Below are positions 41,940 through 50,589 of a stretch of 64,000 nucleotides of DNA, piece after piece. Source of the stretch: JBBARC01 sp040400005 (GTDB lineage: Bacteria; Pseudomonadota; Alphaproteobacteria; Acetobacterales; Acetobacteraceae); NCBI GenBank assembly GCA_040400005.1, contig JBBARC010000009.1, forward strand, positions 1 to 64,000. Direction: 5' to 3'. The notes under the pieces were generated by a model that saw only the letters and a list, made by a program, of their open reading frames with translations, had not been told where the DNA came from and made no database searches. The position numbers and the translations under genes were made by a program. Each line of letters opens with the position of its first letter. The first letter of the stretch is position 1.

Positions 41940-42497
41940 CTAAGCTTGCATAACCGCCACCGCGCCATCATCCAGACAAAACCGTAATTTGGCCAGGCCA
42001 CGCCGGATGGTGGATTTCATTGTGCCCAGCGGCACCGCAAAACGCTGGGCAAGCTCGCCGTGCGACAGGCCATGGTGCATGGCGAGCAAAATAATTTGTC
42101 GCTCGCTGGCCGCCAAAATACCTAAGCAACGGGCCAGATCAAGCCCATCGGCAACCCCGCTATCAACACCTTCATCGGCATCGGGTAACGCTGCCAGATC
42201 GCGATCGCGCCGTGCCGCGCCGCGCAGGCGGTCGATGCACAAATTGCGCAAAACGCCGCACATCCACCCCATCACCCGGCCGCGGGCGGGGTCGTAACAC
42301 TCGGCACGCTGCCACACGCGCACGAAAATATCCTGCACCGCCTCAGCCGCTTCGGCATCATTGCGCAACAGGCGCCGGGCGATGCCAAATAGCTTTGCGT
42401 TGGTCAGGCGGTACAGTTCCGCGAAGGCCTGGCGGTCCTGCCCGGCTACCGCCTGTATCAGCGGCAAAAGCTCATCCAGCAAGGTGGTAACGCTCAT
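41940..42497 (-). CDS. ECF-family RNA polymerase sigma factor
   Basis: This 185-residue sigma factor has region 2 (AFAELYRLTNAKLFGIARRLL, DAEAAEAVQDIFVRVW, MGWMCGVLRNLCIDRLR) and region 4 with a helix-turn-helix (LSHGELAQRFAVPLGTMKSTIRRGLAKL). It should direct RNA polymerase to a small stress regulon. The cupin anti-sigma gene follows on the same strand. The system resembles RpoE-ChrR or SigK-RskA. The DUF4331 operon, which converges on it, is a possible target but shows no clear ECF promoter. Confidence 0.92.
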   Translation of the reverse strand: MSVTTLLDELLPLIQAVAGQDRQAFAELYRLTNAKLFGIARRLLRNDAEAAEAVQDIFVRVWQRAECYDPARGRVMGWMCGVLRNLCIDRLRGAARRDRDLAALPDADEGVDSGVADGLDLARCLGILAASERQIILLAMHHGLSHGELAQRFAVPLGTMKSTIRRGLAKLRFCLDDGAVAVMQA

Positions 42498-42565
42498 GGT
42501 CTTGGCGTTACTGCGGGCTAGGGGGCGCTGTCAAATTTGCCCCATCCGTGCCGTTTTGGCCCTAG

Positions 42566-43237
42566 TTAGGCTTTCCACACCGGGTCTTTTAACCGGCCAG
42601 CAAACGCCGCATGAATATCTTCCTGTTCGGCACTCACCGCAATCACCCGCGCCGTGCGGTTAGAAACCTGTTTATAGGCAACGATGCTGGCGCTATCATC
42701 CACATCAATACCCAAGCCGCGCTGGCGCCCGCCGGTGAGTTCCACATACACCTCGGCCAGCAGCTTGCAATCCAGCAAGGCATTATGGGTGGTGCGTTCA
42801 GACAGATCGATCGCGTAGCGCCGGCACAGCGCATCAAGGTTGTTGGGCATGCCGGGAAAGCGCATTTTAGCTAATGCCAACGTATCAATCATGCGCAACG
42901 CATCAAGCTTGGGTAAATCCAGCCGCGCCAGTTCGGCATCGACAAAGCCAAAATCGAACGGCGCGTTATGCGCAATCAGCGGCGCATCGCCAAAAAATTC
43001 CAGCAATTTATCAACGATATCTGCAAATTTTGGTTTGCCGATTAAATCGCCGCGGGTGATGCCATGAATGCGGGTGCTGGCTTCAGGCACATCGCGCTGG
43101 GGGTCGATCAGGCTGTGAAAAATGCGCCCGGTGGGCAGCTCGCGCACCAGTTCGATCGCGGCGATTTCAATAATACGGTCGCCACTGAACGGGCTTAGCC
43201 CAGTGGTTTCGGTATCAAACAACACAGACCGGGTCAT
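42566..43237 (-). CDS. dnaQ: DNA polymerase III epsilon subunit (3'-5' exonuclease)
   Basis: This is the 223-residue proofreading subunit. DEDDh motifs are FDTETTGLSP (Exo I), HNAPFDFGFVD (Exo II) and HNALLDCKLLAEVY (Exo III). It binds the polymerase alpha subunit and removes mismatched bases. The ATG at 43237 overlaps the coaE stop by 4 bp, and upstream in-frame codons lie in coaE. The order aroE-coaE-dnaQ is conserved in alphaproteobacteria. Confidence 0.96.
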   Translation of the reverse strand: MTRSVLFDTETTGLSPFSGDRIIEIAAIELVRELPTGRIFHSLIDPQRDVPEASTRIHGITRGDLIGKPKFADIVDKLLEFFGDAPLIAHNAPFDFGFVDAELARLDLPKLDALRMIDTLALAKMRFPGMPNNLDALCRRYAIDLSERTTHNALLDCKLLAEVYVELTGGRQRGLGIDVDDSASIVAYKQVSNRTARVIAVSAEQEDIHAAFAGRLKDPVWKA

Positions 43238-43833
43238 GCTTTGGGCCTTTCGCGCAAAAAATGCACCAAGCGGCGGATGGCGCGCGTGGCATGAAATCGG
43301 GATAGCCCAGTGCGGATAACCGTATCGGCCAGCCGGCGTTTGCGGGCATCCGGCATTTGCAGGGCGATGATGGCACCAATTTGCGCAATCGTCATGGTGC
43401 CACGGCGGGCAACCCTTGCCTGCTGCACATCGCGCGGGGCCGATACCACCACCACGTGATCGCATAAACGGTTGCCACCGGTTTCAAACAGTAGCGGCAC
43501 ATCCAGCACCACCAGGGATTTACCGGCGTTGCGGGCGCGCGCCAAAAAGCGGTTTTGCGCGCGGCGCACCAGCGGGTGCATAATGGTTTCCAGTGTGCGT
43601 AATGCCGCACCATTACCCAGCACGGCGGCGCGCAGCACGGCGCGGTTGAGCGTGCCGTTGACCACGCTGCCGGGAAATGCGCCGGCGATCGCCGGCAAGG
43701 CCGCCCCGCCTGGCGCTTGCAATCGGTGCACCGCCCTATCTGCATCAAACACCGGCACACCGAGGCGTGTGAAACATGTGGCGGCGGTGGATTTGCCCAT
43801 CCCGATACCGCCGGTGAGGCCGATAATTTTCAT
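43234..43833 (-). CDS. coaE: dephospho-CoA kinase
   Basis: This 199-residue P-loop kinase has GLTGGIGMGKS at residues 5-15 and performs the last step of coenzyme A synthesis. Further family marks are VFDADRAVHRL, HPLVRR and LVVLDVPLLFETGG. The ATG at 43833 sits right before the P-loop strand. Longer in-frame starts overlap aroE and were rejected. It lies 11 bp after aroE and is coupled to dnaQ by a 4-bp overlap. Confidence 0.95.
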   Translation of the reverse strand: MKIIGLTGGIGMGKSTAATCFTRLGVPVFDADRAVHRLQAPGGAALPAIAGAFPGSVVNGTLNRAVLRAAVLGNGAALRTLETIMHPLVRRAQNRFLARARNAGKSLVVLDVPLLFETGGNRLCDHVVVVSAPRDVQQARVARRGTMTIAQIGAIIALQMPDARKRRLADTVIRTGLSRFHATRAIRRLVHFLRERPKA

Positions 43834-43844
43834 CTGCCTTCGTA

Positions 43845-44708
43845 TCATCGTTCCGGGATGTCGCTGCCGACGATTGCGACCAGATTTGCATCCACCACCG
43901 GGGTTACGCCAAACCAGGCGGCAAAACCTGCCACCGCTTGGTGCAGCAACATGCCCAGGCCTGGCACAATCGGCAGGCCCCGGGCTTGGGCTGCTACAAG
44001 CAACGGGGTTAGGCGCGGCACATACACAATATCGGCCACCACCAAATCGGCACGCGCATGATCCAACGAAACCGGCAGGGCCGCATCGCCGGCCATACCC
44101 AGGGTTGTTGTGTTTACCAAAATGTTTGCGTTTTTCAAGGCAACATCGCGGGTTTCCCAATCGGCAACGCACACCCCCGGCAGCACGGCCGCCAGCGCAT
44201 CGGCGCGGGCGCGGGTGCGGTTGGTCAGGGTCACTGCCATGCCCTGCGCCAGCAACGACGCCGCAATGGCACGGGCAGCCCCCCCCGCCCCCAGCAGTAA
44301 CGCATCCCCTTTAAGCGCCACCCCCGCGGCGGCGAGGCTTGCGATAAATCCGGCGCCATCGGTGTTGCGTCCCTCGATCAGTCCATCGCGAAACACCAGC
44401 GTATTCACCGCCCCGGCAGCCTGGGCGGATGGGGCCAGCGTATCGCACAAAGCCATCACCGCTTCCTTGTGCGGCACGGTCACGTTAACGCCGGCAAATC
44501 CACAGGTGGCCAGGCCACGCACGGCGGCCGCCAGATCAGCCGGGTGCACGGCTAACGGCACATAGGCACCATCAATGCCGTGGCGGGCCAGCCACGCCCC
44601 GTGCAACCGCGGCGAGCGTGAATGGGCCACCGGCCAGCCAATGACACCTGCAAGTTTGGCCGCCCCGGTGATCAACGCGATTGCCCCAGTGTGGTTACGA
44701 TTAGGCAC
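43845..44708 (-). CDS. aroE: shikimate dehydrogenase
   Basis: This enzyme of about 287 residues reduces 3-dehydroshikimate with NADPH in the aromatic amino acid pathway. The substrate domain has GWPVAHSRSPRLHGAWL and VNVTVPHKEAV with the catalytic lysine, and NTDGAGF holds the catalytic aspartate. The NADPH domain shows LLGAGGAARAIAASL and TNRTRARADALA. No ATG exists at the 5' end. A GTG at 44708 or a TTG at 44714 is the likely start. It leads the aroE-coaE-dnaQ operon. Confidence 0.94.
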   Translation of the reverse strand: MPNRNHTGAIALITGAAKLAGVIGWPVAHSRSPRLHGAWLARHGIDGAYVPLAVHPADLAAAVRGLATCGFAGVNVTVPHKEAVMALCDTLAPSAQAAGAVNTLVFRDGLIEGRNTDGAGFIASLAAAGVALKGDALLLGAGGAARAIAASLLAQGMAVTLTNRTRARADALAAVLPGVCVADWETRDVALKNANILVNTTTLGMAGDAALPVSLDHARADLVVADIVYVPRLTPLLVAAQARGLPIVPGLGMLLHQAVAGFAAWFGVTPVVDANLVAIVGSDIPER

Positions 44709-45039
44709 GACCAAGCACGGTTACGCGCGCCTTATCAAGCTGCGGTTAGCCAACCATGCCCGCCGAAAACTATCCCAAAAGCCAGGGATATTGCGTTAGA
44801 TCAATGCCGTAGCGCGCGCCGCGTGGGGCAGTAAGCGTGCGATCTGCTGGCATCACTTTCGCCAGCAGCAGAGGCGGCTGCCCGCAGGCCGCACCTGAGG
44901 GTGGATTGAGGCTGCCGCCAAAGCGCGCCTGTACACAGGGCCGCGCGCACGTCTGCGTGATAAAGCATGGGTTGCCGCCGTTTTTCTCTGGCAATCACCC
45001 GCTATGCAGGCAAAAACAGTTCCACAGAGGAAACACGAG
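44709..45039. other. 331-bp divergent intergenic region, nothing recognised
   Basis: This region should hold the promoters of aroE and of the response regulator gene. Small open frames on both strands (for example 44770-44994, minus) have no recognisable product. The maf gene, often upstream of aroE in alphaproteobacteria, is not here. An AGAGGAAA ribosome-binding site lies just before the response regulator start. Confidence 0.5.
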
Positions 45040-45768
45040 ATGCGTATTTTAATGGTGGAAGACGAGCCCGAGCTGGGGGTGTTGCTGCAGGCCAATTTGG
45101 GCCGGGCCGGGCTTGCGGTGGATCTGGCGCCAAATCTGGCCGATGCCCAGGCGTTGCTGGATACCTGCCCCTACGACCTTATTCTGCTCGATCGCCGCCT
45201 GCCGGATGGCTCGGGCCTGGATTTCCTCAAACGCTTGCGCGCGCGCGGGGTGCAAACCCCGGTGATAATGCTCACCGCCGCCGATGCCATTGCTGAACGG
45301 GTGGAAGGCCTATCGGCCGGCGCCGATGACTACGTGGTAAAACCCTTTGCCCAGGAAGAACTGGTGGCGCGCATTCGGGCCACCTTGCGCCGCCCAGGGT
45401 CGGCTTTGGGGGTAACCCTGGCCAGCGGCAATGTGGTGTTTAACACGCAAACCCGCACGGTGAGCATCGCCGGTAAACCGGTGCTGCTGGCGCGGCGCGA
45501 ACTGGCAGGGTTGGAAACGTTAATGCGCGCCGATGGCCGGGTGGTCACCCGCGACGCGCTGGAAGATGCGATTTACGCGCTCGATGAAGATCGCCAAAGC
45601 AACGTGCTGGAAAGCAATCTTTCTCGGCTGCGGCGGCGGCTGGAAGCCGAGGGGGCCGATATTGCCATTCGCGTGGTGCGCGGTATTGGCTATCGCATTG
45701 AATGCCTAACCAGTGGCACCCCGGCGCCAGAAAGCGGCGCCAGGCAGACCGAGGAAAATGTCGCATGA
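45040..45768 (+). CDS. OmpR-family response regulator (QseB/TctD-like)
   Basis: This is a 242-residue regulator. The receiver domain has VEDEPELG, phospho-acceptor D51 (LILLDRRLPDGSG) and VVKPFAQEEL. The DNA-binding winged helix (about 125-220) includes ARRELAGLETLMR, SNVLESNLSRLRRRLE and IRVVRGIGYRIE. The ATG at 45040 has a good Shine-Dalgarno sequence (AGAGGAAA). The stop overlaps the kinase start (ATGA), so the pair is one operon. The stimulus and targets are unknown. Confidence 0.93.
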   Translation: MRILMVEDEPELGVLLQANLGRAGLAVDLAPNLADAQALLDTCPYDLILLDRRLPDGSGLDFLKRLRARGVQTPVIMLTAADAIAERVEGLSAGADDYVVKPFAQEELVARIRATLRRPGSALGVTLASGNVVFNTQTRTVSIAGKPVLLARRELAGLETLMRADGRVVTRDALEDAIYALDEDRQSNVLESNLSRLRRRLEAEGADIAIRVVRGIGYRIECLTSGTPAPESGARQTEENVA

Positions 45769-47213
45769 CCACCCCCCAGCCCGCCCGGCATCGGTCAATC
45801 GAACGCCAATTGCTGTGGCGGCTGGCGGTGGTGCTGGCGTTTTCGTTTGTGCTGTTCGGTGTTTTTTACGCGTTATTTGTGCAGCAGGATGCCCGCGGCC
45901 ACGTCGCCGATCAGGCAACCGATGTGGCGCTAGAGGTGGGCGAGCGTATTGTGCCTATCGCCAGCGGCGGGTTTCGCTTTATCCCTGGCACGGCGGAATT
46001 TGCCGCAGCCCGCGCGCCGGCGCTGATCGCCGCCATCGACACCGCCAGCGGTGCCGCCGTGCAAGGATCAGCCGAGGCCCTGCTGCCACGGCTGCGTGCA
46101 ACCGTGGGCGGCACCCAATCGCTCACCGAAATTGCCGCCGGCGCCGATGGCGCGCTGCATTTGCTGGCGGCCATTGAAGTGGTGCAAGGCCACACGCATT
46201 TTCTGGTCGGCGTGCAATTGCCGGCCACCGCCACCGGGCTTGCGTTAAGCGGGCTGGTTGATGAATTTTCCGAAGAAATTTTACCCACCTTCGGCCCGGC
46301 GATTTTGCTGGCATTGCTTATTGCCTGGGCAACCATTCGCCATGCGCTAAAACCGCTGCACCGCGCATCACGCGAAGCCGCCAGCGTATCGGTGGAACGC
46401 CCCGGCCAGCGCGTGAGTGCGGCCGGCATGCCGGCCGAGGTGGTGCCGCTGATCGGTGCGGTGAACGGTGCCTTTGCCGCACTGGAAAACGCAATCGCCG
46501 TGCAAACCCGCTTTACCGCCAACGCGGCCCACGAAATGCGCACCCCGCTGGCGGTGATCGGGGCGCGGCTGGATGCGCTGGCACCAACTGCGGCCCGGGC
46601 GGCGTTGCGCGGCGATGTCGATAGGTTGGCCCGCTTAGTATCGCAACTGCTATCCACCGCGCGGCTGCAGGCCGGCGAGGTGGGGCGGTTAGACGTGATC
46701 GATCTCGCCGCCTTGGCGCGATCAACCCTGGCAGGGCTTGCAACCCTTGCCATTGCCCGCGGCCGCGAAGTGGTGCTCGACGCCGCAGGACCAGTCATGG
46801 TGCGCGGCAATGCGGTGGCGCTGGAGGGGGTTTTTATCAATTTGGTGGAAAACGCGTTGCGCTTTACCCCGGTTGGCACCGCGGTTGAGGTAACGGTGGG
46901 GCCAGGGCCGGTGTTTTCGGTGCGCGACCACGGGCCGGGGGTGGCGCAAGCCGATCGGGCCCAGGTGTTTGAGCCATTCTGGCGGGCGGCCGGCCAAACC
47001 AGCCTGGGGCAAACCGGCGGTGGCGCCGGGCTGGGGTTAGCGATTGTGCGCGAAACTGTCGGTTTGCATGGCGGGCAGATTAGTGTCAGCGCCGCAGATG
47101 GCGGGGGCGCGGTATTTTCTGTGCGGTTACAGGCGGTGCTGCCGGCCACCGGTGCGCAAGTTGGCGGGCCCGCCGAGCCTGCCCGCCCAGCCCTGGTGGC
47201 AGTTACCCCTTAG
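45765..47213 (+). CDS. membrane sensor histidine kinase partner of the response regulator at 45040
   Basis: This is a 482-residue kinase. Membrane helices at about 17-39 and 172-193 enclose a periplasmic domain of about 130 residues. A HAMP-like linker leads to the H box with H256 (ANAAHEMRTPLAVI). The ATPase domain shows LVENALRFTPVG, VRDHGPGV and GAGLGLAIV. The layout matches QseC/TctE-type kinases. Its stop codon overlaps the stop of the convergent acyl carrier protein gene. Confidence 0.92.
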   Translation: MTTPQPARHRSIERQLLWRLAVVLAFSFVLFGVFYALFVQQDARGHVADQATDVALEVGERIVPIASGGFRFIPGTAEFAAARAPALIAAIDTASGAAVQGSAEALLPRLRATVGGTQSLTEIAAGADGALHLLAAIEVVQGHTHFLVGVQLPATATGLALSGLVDEFSEEILPTFGPAILLALLIAWATIRHALKPLHRASREAASVSVERPGQRVSAAGMPAEVVPLIGAVNGAFAALENAIAVQTRFTANAAHEMRTPLAVIGARLDALAPTAARAALRGDVDRLARLVSQLLSTARLQAGEVGRLDVIDLAALARSTLAGLATLAIARGREVVLDAAGPVMVRGNAVALEGVFINLVENALRFTPVGTAVEVTVGPGPVFSVRDHGPGVAQADRAQVFEPFWRAAGQTSLGQTGGGAGLGLAIVRETVGLHGGQISVSAADGGGAVFSVRLQAVLPATGAQVGGPAEPARPALVAVTP

Positions 47214-47440
47214 CCGTTAACCAAATCGACCAACGCGCCAAAATTGGCCGCACCAGCAAGATCCTGTGCTTCCACTTCGCGGCCCACCAGGGCCGAGATT
47301 TCAACACTGATCAGGGTATGATTGAGCGAATCCCAACCCGGCACGTCGGCCGCTGTCATGCCGGGGGTAAGCGCAATATCACGATCACCGATCACCTCGC
47401 GCGCGATAGATTGTAGGTCTGCGATCGTAAACTGTGCCAT
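47210..47440 (-). CDS. acyl carrier protein of the FkbH/ligase cluster
   Basis: This 76-residue carrier protein has the phosphopantetheine attachment serine in GWDSLNHT at about residue 38. After modification it carries an acyl group as a thioester. It lies 9 bp downstream of the adenylate-forming ligase gene, which probably loads it. It is a secondary ACP, not the fatty-acid AcpP, because its sequence differs and its context is a specialised cluster. A GGAG ribosome-binding site precedes the ATG. Confidence 0.92.
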   Translation of the reverse strand: MAQFTIADLQSIAREVIGDRDIALTPGMTAADVPGWDSLNHTLISVEISALVGREVEAQDLAGAANFGALVDLVNG

Positions 47441-47449
47441 GGGGTACTC

Positions 47450-49165
47450 CTAAACAGGTGCTGACGGGCGGAAGGCGGCCAGATATTTCTGGCGGTTTTC
47501 ATCGCGGGAGATTTTGCCGCTGGTGCTTTTCACCAGCCAGCGTTCATCGACAATACGCACATCGCGCGGTTTCACCAGCAAGGCTTCCGATATCATGCGG
47601 CTAACATCGGCGCGTGTTGCCGCGGGATCTGGGCCGGCCTGCGGATCGTGTTCGGCGACAACCACCAAATCTTCGCTACCGGTTTGGTCGCTATCCAGGC
47701 CAAACGCAACCACGCGGCCTTTTTTAACCCCGTGCACCGAATTGAGAATATCTTCAACGTCGCCGGCAAACAGATTTTTGCCGTTAACGATGATGATTTC
47801 TTTCAGGCGGCCAAAGATATAGACATGGCCGTCGATAATGGCGCCAAGATCGCCGGTGCGATAAATACCATCAGCACCAATATTGCTGTCGGCCGCGGTC
47901 ATTTTACGATAGCCACCAAACAGAAAATCGCCGCTGATAACAATTTCGCCGTAGATACCATCGGCCGCAGTGACGCCCTCAACCTGCACCTGCACGGCAA
48001 GCCCAGGCACAATGCGGCCGGATGACAGCACCAGTTTTTCGCCATCCTGGCTAAGCTGCGTACGATCGGTCACCACCCGGGCACCGTTGGCCCGCACATC
48101 GGCGCCAACCGGCACGGATCGCGGCACGGCAAGCGCGCGCTGGTCCGGCGGCAGCATTTGGCTAACCGCAAAAACGGTTTCCGCCATGGCATAGCAGCCG
48201 GCAACACTGCCTGGGTGCACGCCAAAACTTTCAAAATCCTGCTCAAACCGCACCGCATCGGCGTAGCGGCAGGGCTCGGAACAATCGACCCAAAGTTTAA
48301 CCCCGCCCAACGCGCGCGGCTGGAAAGTTTTGCGCAGGCGGGAGAAATGGCGGAAGGCGAAATTCGGCAGCCACACCACATCGGCGTGATCCTGTTCGAT
48401 CATATCGAACAGCACGGCCGGCGTGTTGATCCATTCAAAAGGATCGACGATGGAGATGCAATCGCCGCCCAAAATGGGCATCAGAAACGTCGCGATCAGG
48501 CCCATGTCATGATACAGCGGCAGCCAGGATGCGATACGTAGTGCATCGGTGCCGGCGCTTGTGCGGATCATCGGCCAGTAAGCGGCAAACTGCCCGGTGA
48601 GCATAGTGCCAGATATACCAACCGCTTTTTTAATGCCGGTGGTGCCGGAACTGTGTTGCACAAAGATCGGCTGGTCGCTTTCCAGGCGGGCACGAAACAT
48701 CGCCAGCGCGCGGGGCTCGGCGGATGTATCGATCGGTGCGGTATCTGCGGGTGGCACCGCGATCATCCGCGCGCCGAGATCGGGGTCGATACGGTTAATG
48801 GTGTCGGCGATGTGGGATTCAAAAATGCAGATGGCGGATGGGTTGATTTTGTCGAGCGATTTTTTTTGCTGCTCGAAATAATAGCGTTCATCCTGCAAGG
48901 GTGAATTGGGCGGGAAAAAGGCGGCCAGCCTGCCGGTGGCGATGAGGGCTAGGAAAAACGCCATCATATCGGCGCTGGTGTGGCTTAGCACCAGGGCGAA
49001 ATCACCGATGCGGGGTTCGGCTTCGATAAAATCGACATAATAGGTGACGCGCGACCAGAATTCACGGCCGGTGAGGGCGGTGCGGGTGGATTTTTGCCAG
49101 ACCCGCAGGATGGTGCGATCGAGCAGGGTGGGGGGGAGCACGGCGGGGGGCATTGCGGCAATCAT
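47450..49165 (-). CDS. adenylate-forming acyl ligase (fatty-acyl-AMP ligase or acyl-CoA synthetase type)
   Basis: This 571-residue enzyme has the AMP-binding phosphate loop VQHSSGTTGIKKAVG, YRTGDLGAIIDGHVYIFGR and the catalytic C-terminal lysine region KSTSGKISRDENRQKY. It activates a carboxylic acid as acyl-AMP and transfers it to CoA or, given the adjacent ACP genes, more likely to a carrier protein. The substrate cannot be read from the sequence. It lies between the ACP and the DUF1796-like gene, 9 and 3 bp apart, all on one transcript. Confidence 0.9.
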   Translation of the reverse strand: MIAAMPPAVLPPTLLDRTILRVWQKSTRTALTGREFWSRVTYYVDFIEAEPRIGDFALVLSHTSADMMAFFLALIATGRLAAFFPPNSPLQDERYYFEQQKKSLDKINPSAICIFESHIADTINRIDPDLGARMIAVPPADTAPIDTSAEPRALAMFRARLESDQPIFVQHSSGTTGIKKAVGISGTMLTGQFAAYWPMIRTSAGTDALRIASWLPLYHDMGLIATFLMPILGGDCISIVDPFEWINTPAVLFDMIEQDHADVVWLPNFAFRHFSRLRKTFQPRALGGVKLWVDCSEPCRYADAVRFEQDFESFGVHPGSVAGCYAMAETVFAVSQMLPPDQRALAVPRSVPVGADVRANGARVVTDRTQLSQDGEKLVLSSGRIVPGLAVQVQVEGVTAADGIYGEIVISGDFLFGGYRKMTAADSNIGADGIYRTGDLGAIIDGHVYIFGRLKEIIIVNGKNLFAGDVEDILNSVHGVKKGRVVAFGLDSDQTGSEDLVVVAEHDPQAGPDPAATRADVSRMISEALLVKPRDVRIVDERWLVKSTSGKISRDENRQKYLAAFRPSAPV

Positions 49166-49168
49166 TTA

Positions 49169-50299
49169 TCAGCCGGCCTTCTCAGTTGCCGACACATCCA
49201 GCAAACCCCAACGACGCAGACATCCAAATAATAATCTTACATAGTTACGTTCATAAACTAACCCACCGTCAGAATCCGCCGATTCGGGGGCAAACCAAGT
49301 ATAATTCTTGTCCGGATAAGGACAGTAAAAAAATGATGTGTATTTATCGACGTGATACAAACGCTTTTCCGGTGGATCGGCGCGCTGATTGGTAATAATT
49401 ATCCTGTTATGGTCGCTTCCTGTCATGTTACGCAGCGCACGCTGCAGATCGGGCACGAAATCAAGGGCTTCGTCAGGATACCGGTCATGGCAGTTACCGA
49501 TCAGGAAGACACTTTCACCAGTGCGGCATGCCTGACGAAACGCCTCGATCTTGATTTGGATGTTTTCACGCAGTGCCTGGCAATTGTCGGCAACCCAGTA
49601 TGCACCTTGGTTATGCCCCCAGACCGCAGTACGATCACGCCGCATTGCCACTGGCCTACCGCTGGACGATTTTACCACCGTGATCTGGTCGGGCGCGATA
49701 TAGTCGCTAAAATCTGATTCAATCGCCTTGATAACGCCCGGCATCCGGTGCGTTGCAAGACAAAAGGGATTGAGTTCATCAACAAACTGTTCTGGGGTGC
49801 GTAAGCCCCATCGGTTGACCAGCGTCCACGGCAGGCAATGCATGCCTAGCGATATAAAGTTAACCCCTGCGGCACGCGGCGCCAAATTGCGGCGAAAGCG
49901 CTGCCGTTGTCGAACGGCTTTGTAAGCCTGCCCAAGCAGGCCTTCGTTTGCACCATAATTTCGGGCGAACGACAGGGCGTCGTCAATGATCGGCAGCGGC
50001 AAAACCGCCCGTTCAGCACGCGGCAAGAGAAAGGATAGTAATTTTGCGGACGGCCGGGCATCTTCCAGCCGCCGGAGCATCTCGGTGACCGAAGCTTGCA
50101 TTGTGACATGGTCGTCGAGGCGATCGATTGTCTTTAGGTATATCATGGCGGCGGCTTCGTCCGCCGCCAGGTTGGCTGACTCCAGGAACGCGCGCAGTTG
50201 GCCAAGATCCCCTTCCAACAGCATCTGACCAGCAGCGACCGCCAGAGTCGATGCTTCACCGTCGACTAGTAGCGTATCGTCATCGGCTTGCTCAAACAA
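49169..50299 (-). CDS. DUF1796-like protein (putative papain-like fold), first gene of the ligase operon
   Basis: This is a 376-residue protein. An alpha-helical N-terminus (about 1-140) is followed by a domain with GVNFISLGMHCLPWTLVNRWGL. This resembles the opening of DUF1796, a family proposed to be papain-like, with the Cys in SLGMHC as possible nucleophile. Later segments contain GNCHDRYPDEALD and RIIITNQ. The role is unknown. DUF1796 genes occur in polysaccharide and secondary-metabolite loci, often near FkbH-like genes. Part of the gene, especially 49190-49420, is visibly richer in A and T than its neighbours, suggesting acquisition by transfer. Confidence 0.65.
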   Translation of the reverse strand: MFEQADDDTLLVDGEASTLAVAAGQMLLEGDLGQLRAFLESANLAADEAAAMIYLKTIDRLDDHVTMQASVTEMLRRLEDARPSAKLLSFLLPRAERAVLPLPIIDDALSFARNYGANEGLLGQAYKAVRQRQRFRRNLAPRAAGVNFISLGMHCLPWTLVNRWGLRTPEQFVDELNPFCLATHRMPGVIKAIESDFSDYIAPDQITVVKSSSGRPVAMRRDRTAVWGHNQGAYWVADNCQALRENIQIKIEAFRQACRTGESVFLIGNCHDRYPDEALDFVPDLQRALRNMTGSDHNRIIITNQRADPPEKRLYHVDKYTSFFYCPYPDKNYTWFAPESADSDGGLVYERNYVRLLFGCLRRWGLLDVSATEKAG

Positions 50300-50589
50300 A
50301 ATGGCGGTCCTTCGGCTGATGGGGGGCGATAGTCCGTTCCGCAGATCGCGCCGCGAACTGCCGTTGGCCTAGGCATAACCCAAATAAGCGCACCGTTCAA
50401 CGTGGCTTTCCGGGGGGATGGAGGGCAGCCACGCTGCCTAGTGGTAAACACCTAAGACTGATCTCCATTCTTCGCGATTACTATGAAAATGTGGCTTTTT
50501 GAACGAGATATCCCGCCCCCTGGCCCCACCCTGCGGGTACTGTGTATTGTCAGCATAATTTTTACTGTGGCGCCGATTTGGAGAAGCCC
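50300..50589. promoter_or_regulatory. 290-bp divergent control region of the carrier-protein cluster
   Basis: The two arms of the cluster start here in opposite directions. A short hairpin GGCAGC-CAC-GCTGCC lies near 50425-50440. The stretch 50455-50510 is A/T-rich and may hold promoters. No operator was recognised. GGAG (50579-50582) serves as the ribosome-binding site for the FkbH-like gene. Confidence 0.4.

Noticed and set aside
43238..43465. In-frame N-terminal extension of dnaQ (and similar extensions of coaE, sixA and the metallophosphatase)
   Set aside because: The extensions overlap upstream genes and lack family similarity. The conserved first motif follows the internal ATG directly.
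44770..44994. Small minus-strand open frame upstream of aroE ending in YPWLLG
   Set aside because: It has no recognisable family, no good ribosome-binding site and lies in a promoter region. A remnant of an older gene cannot be excluded.
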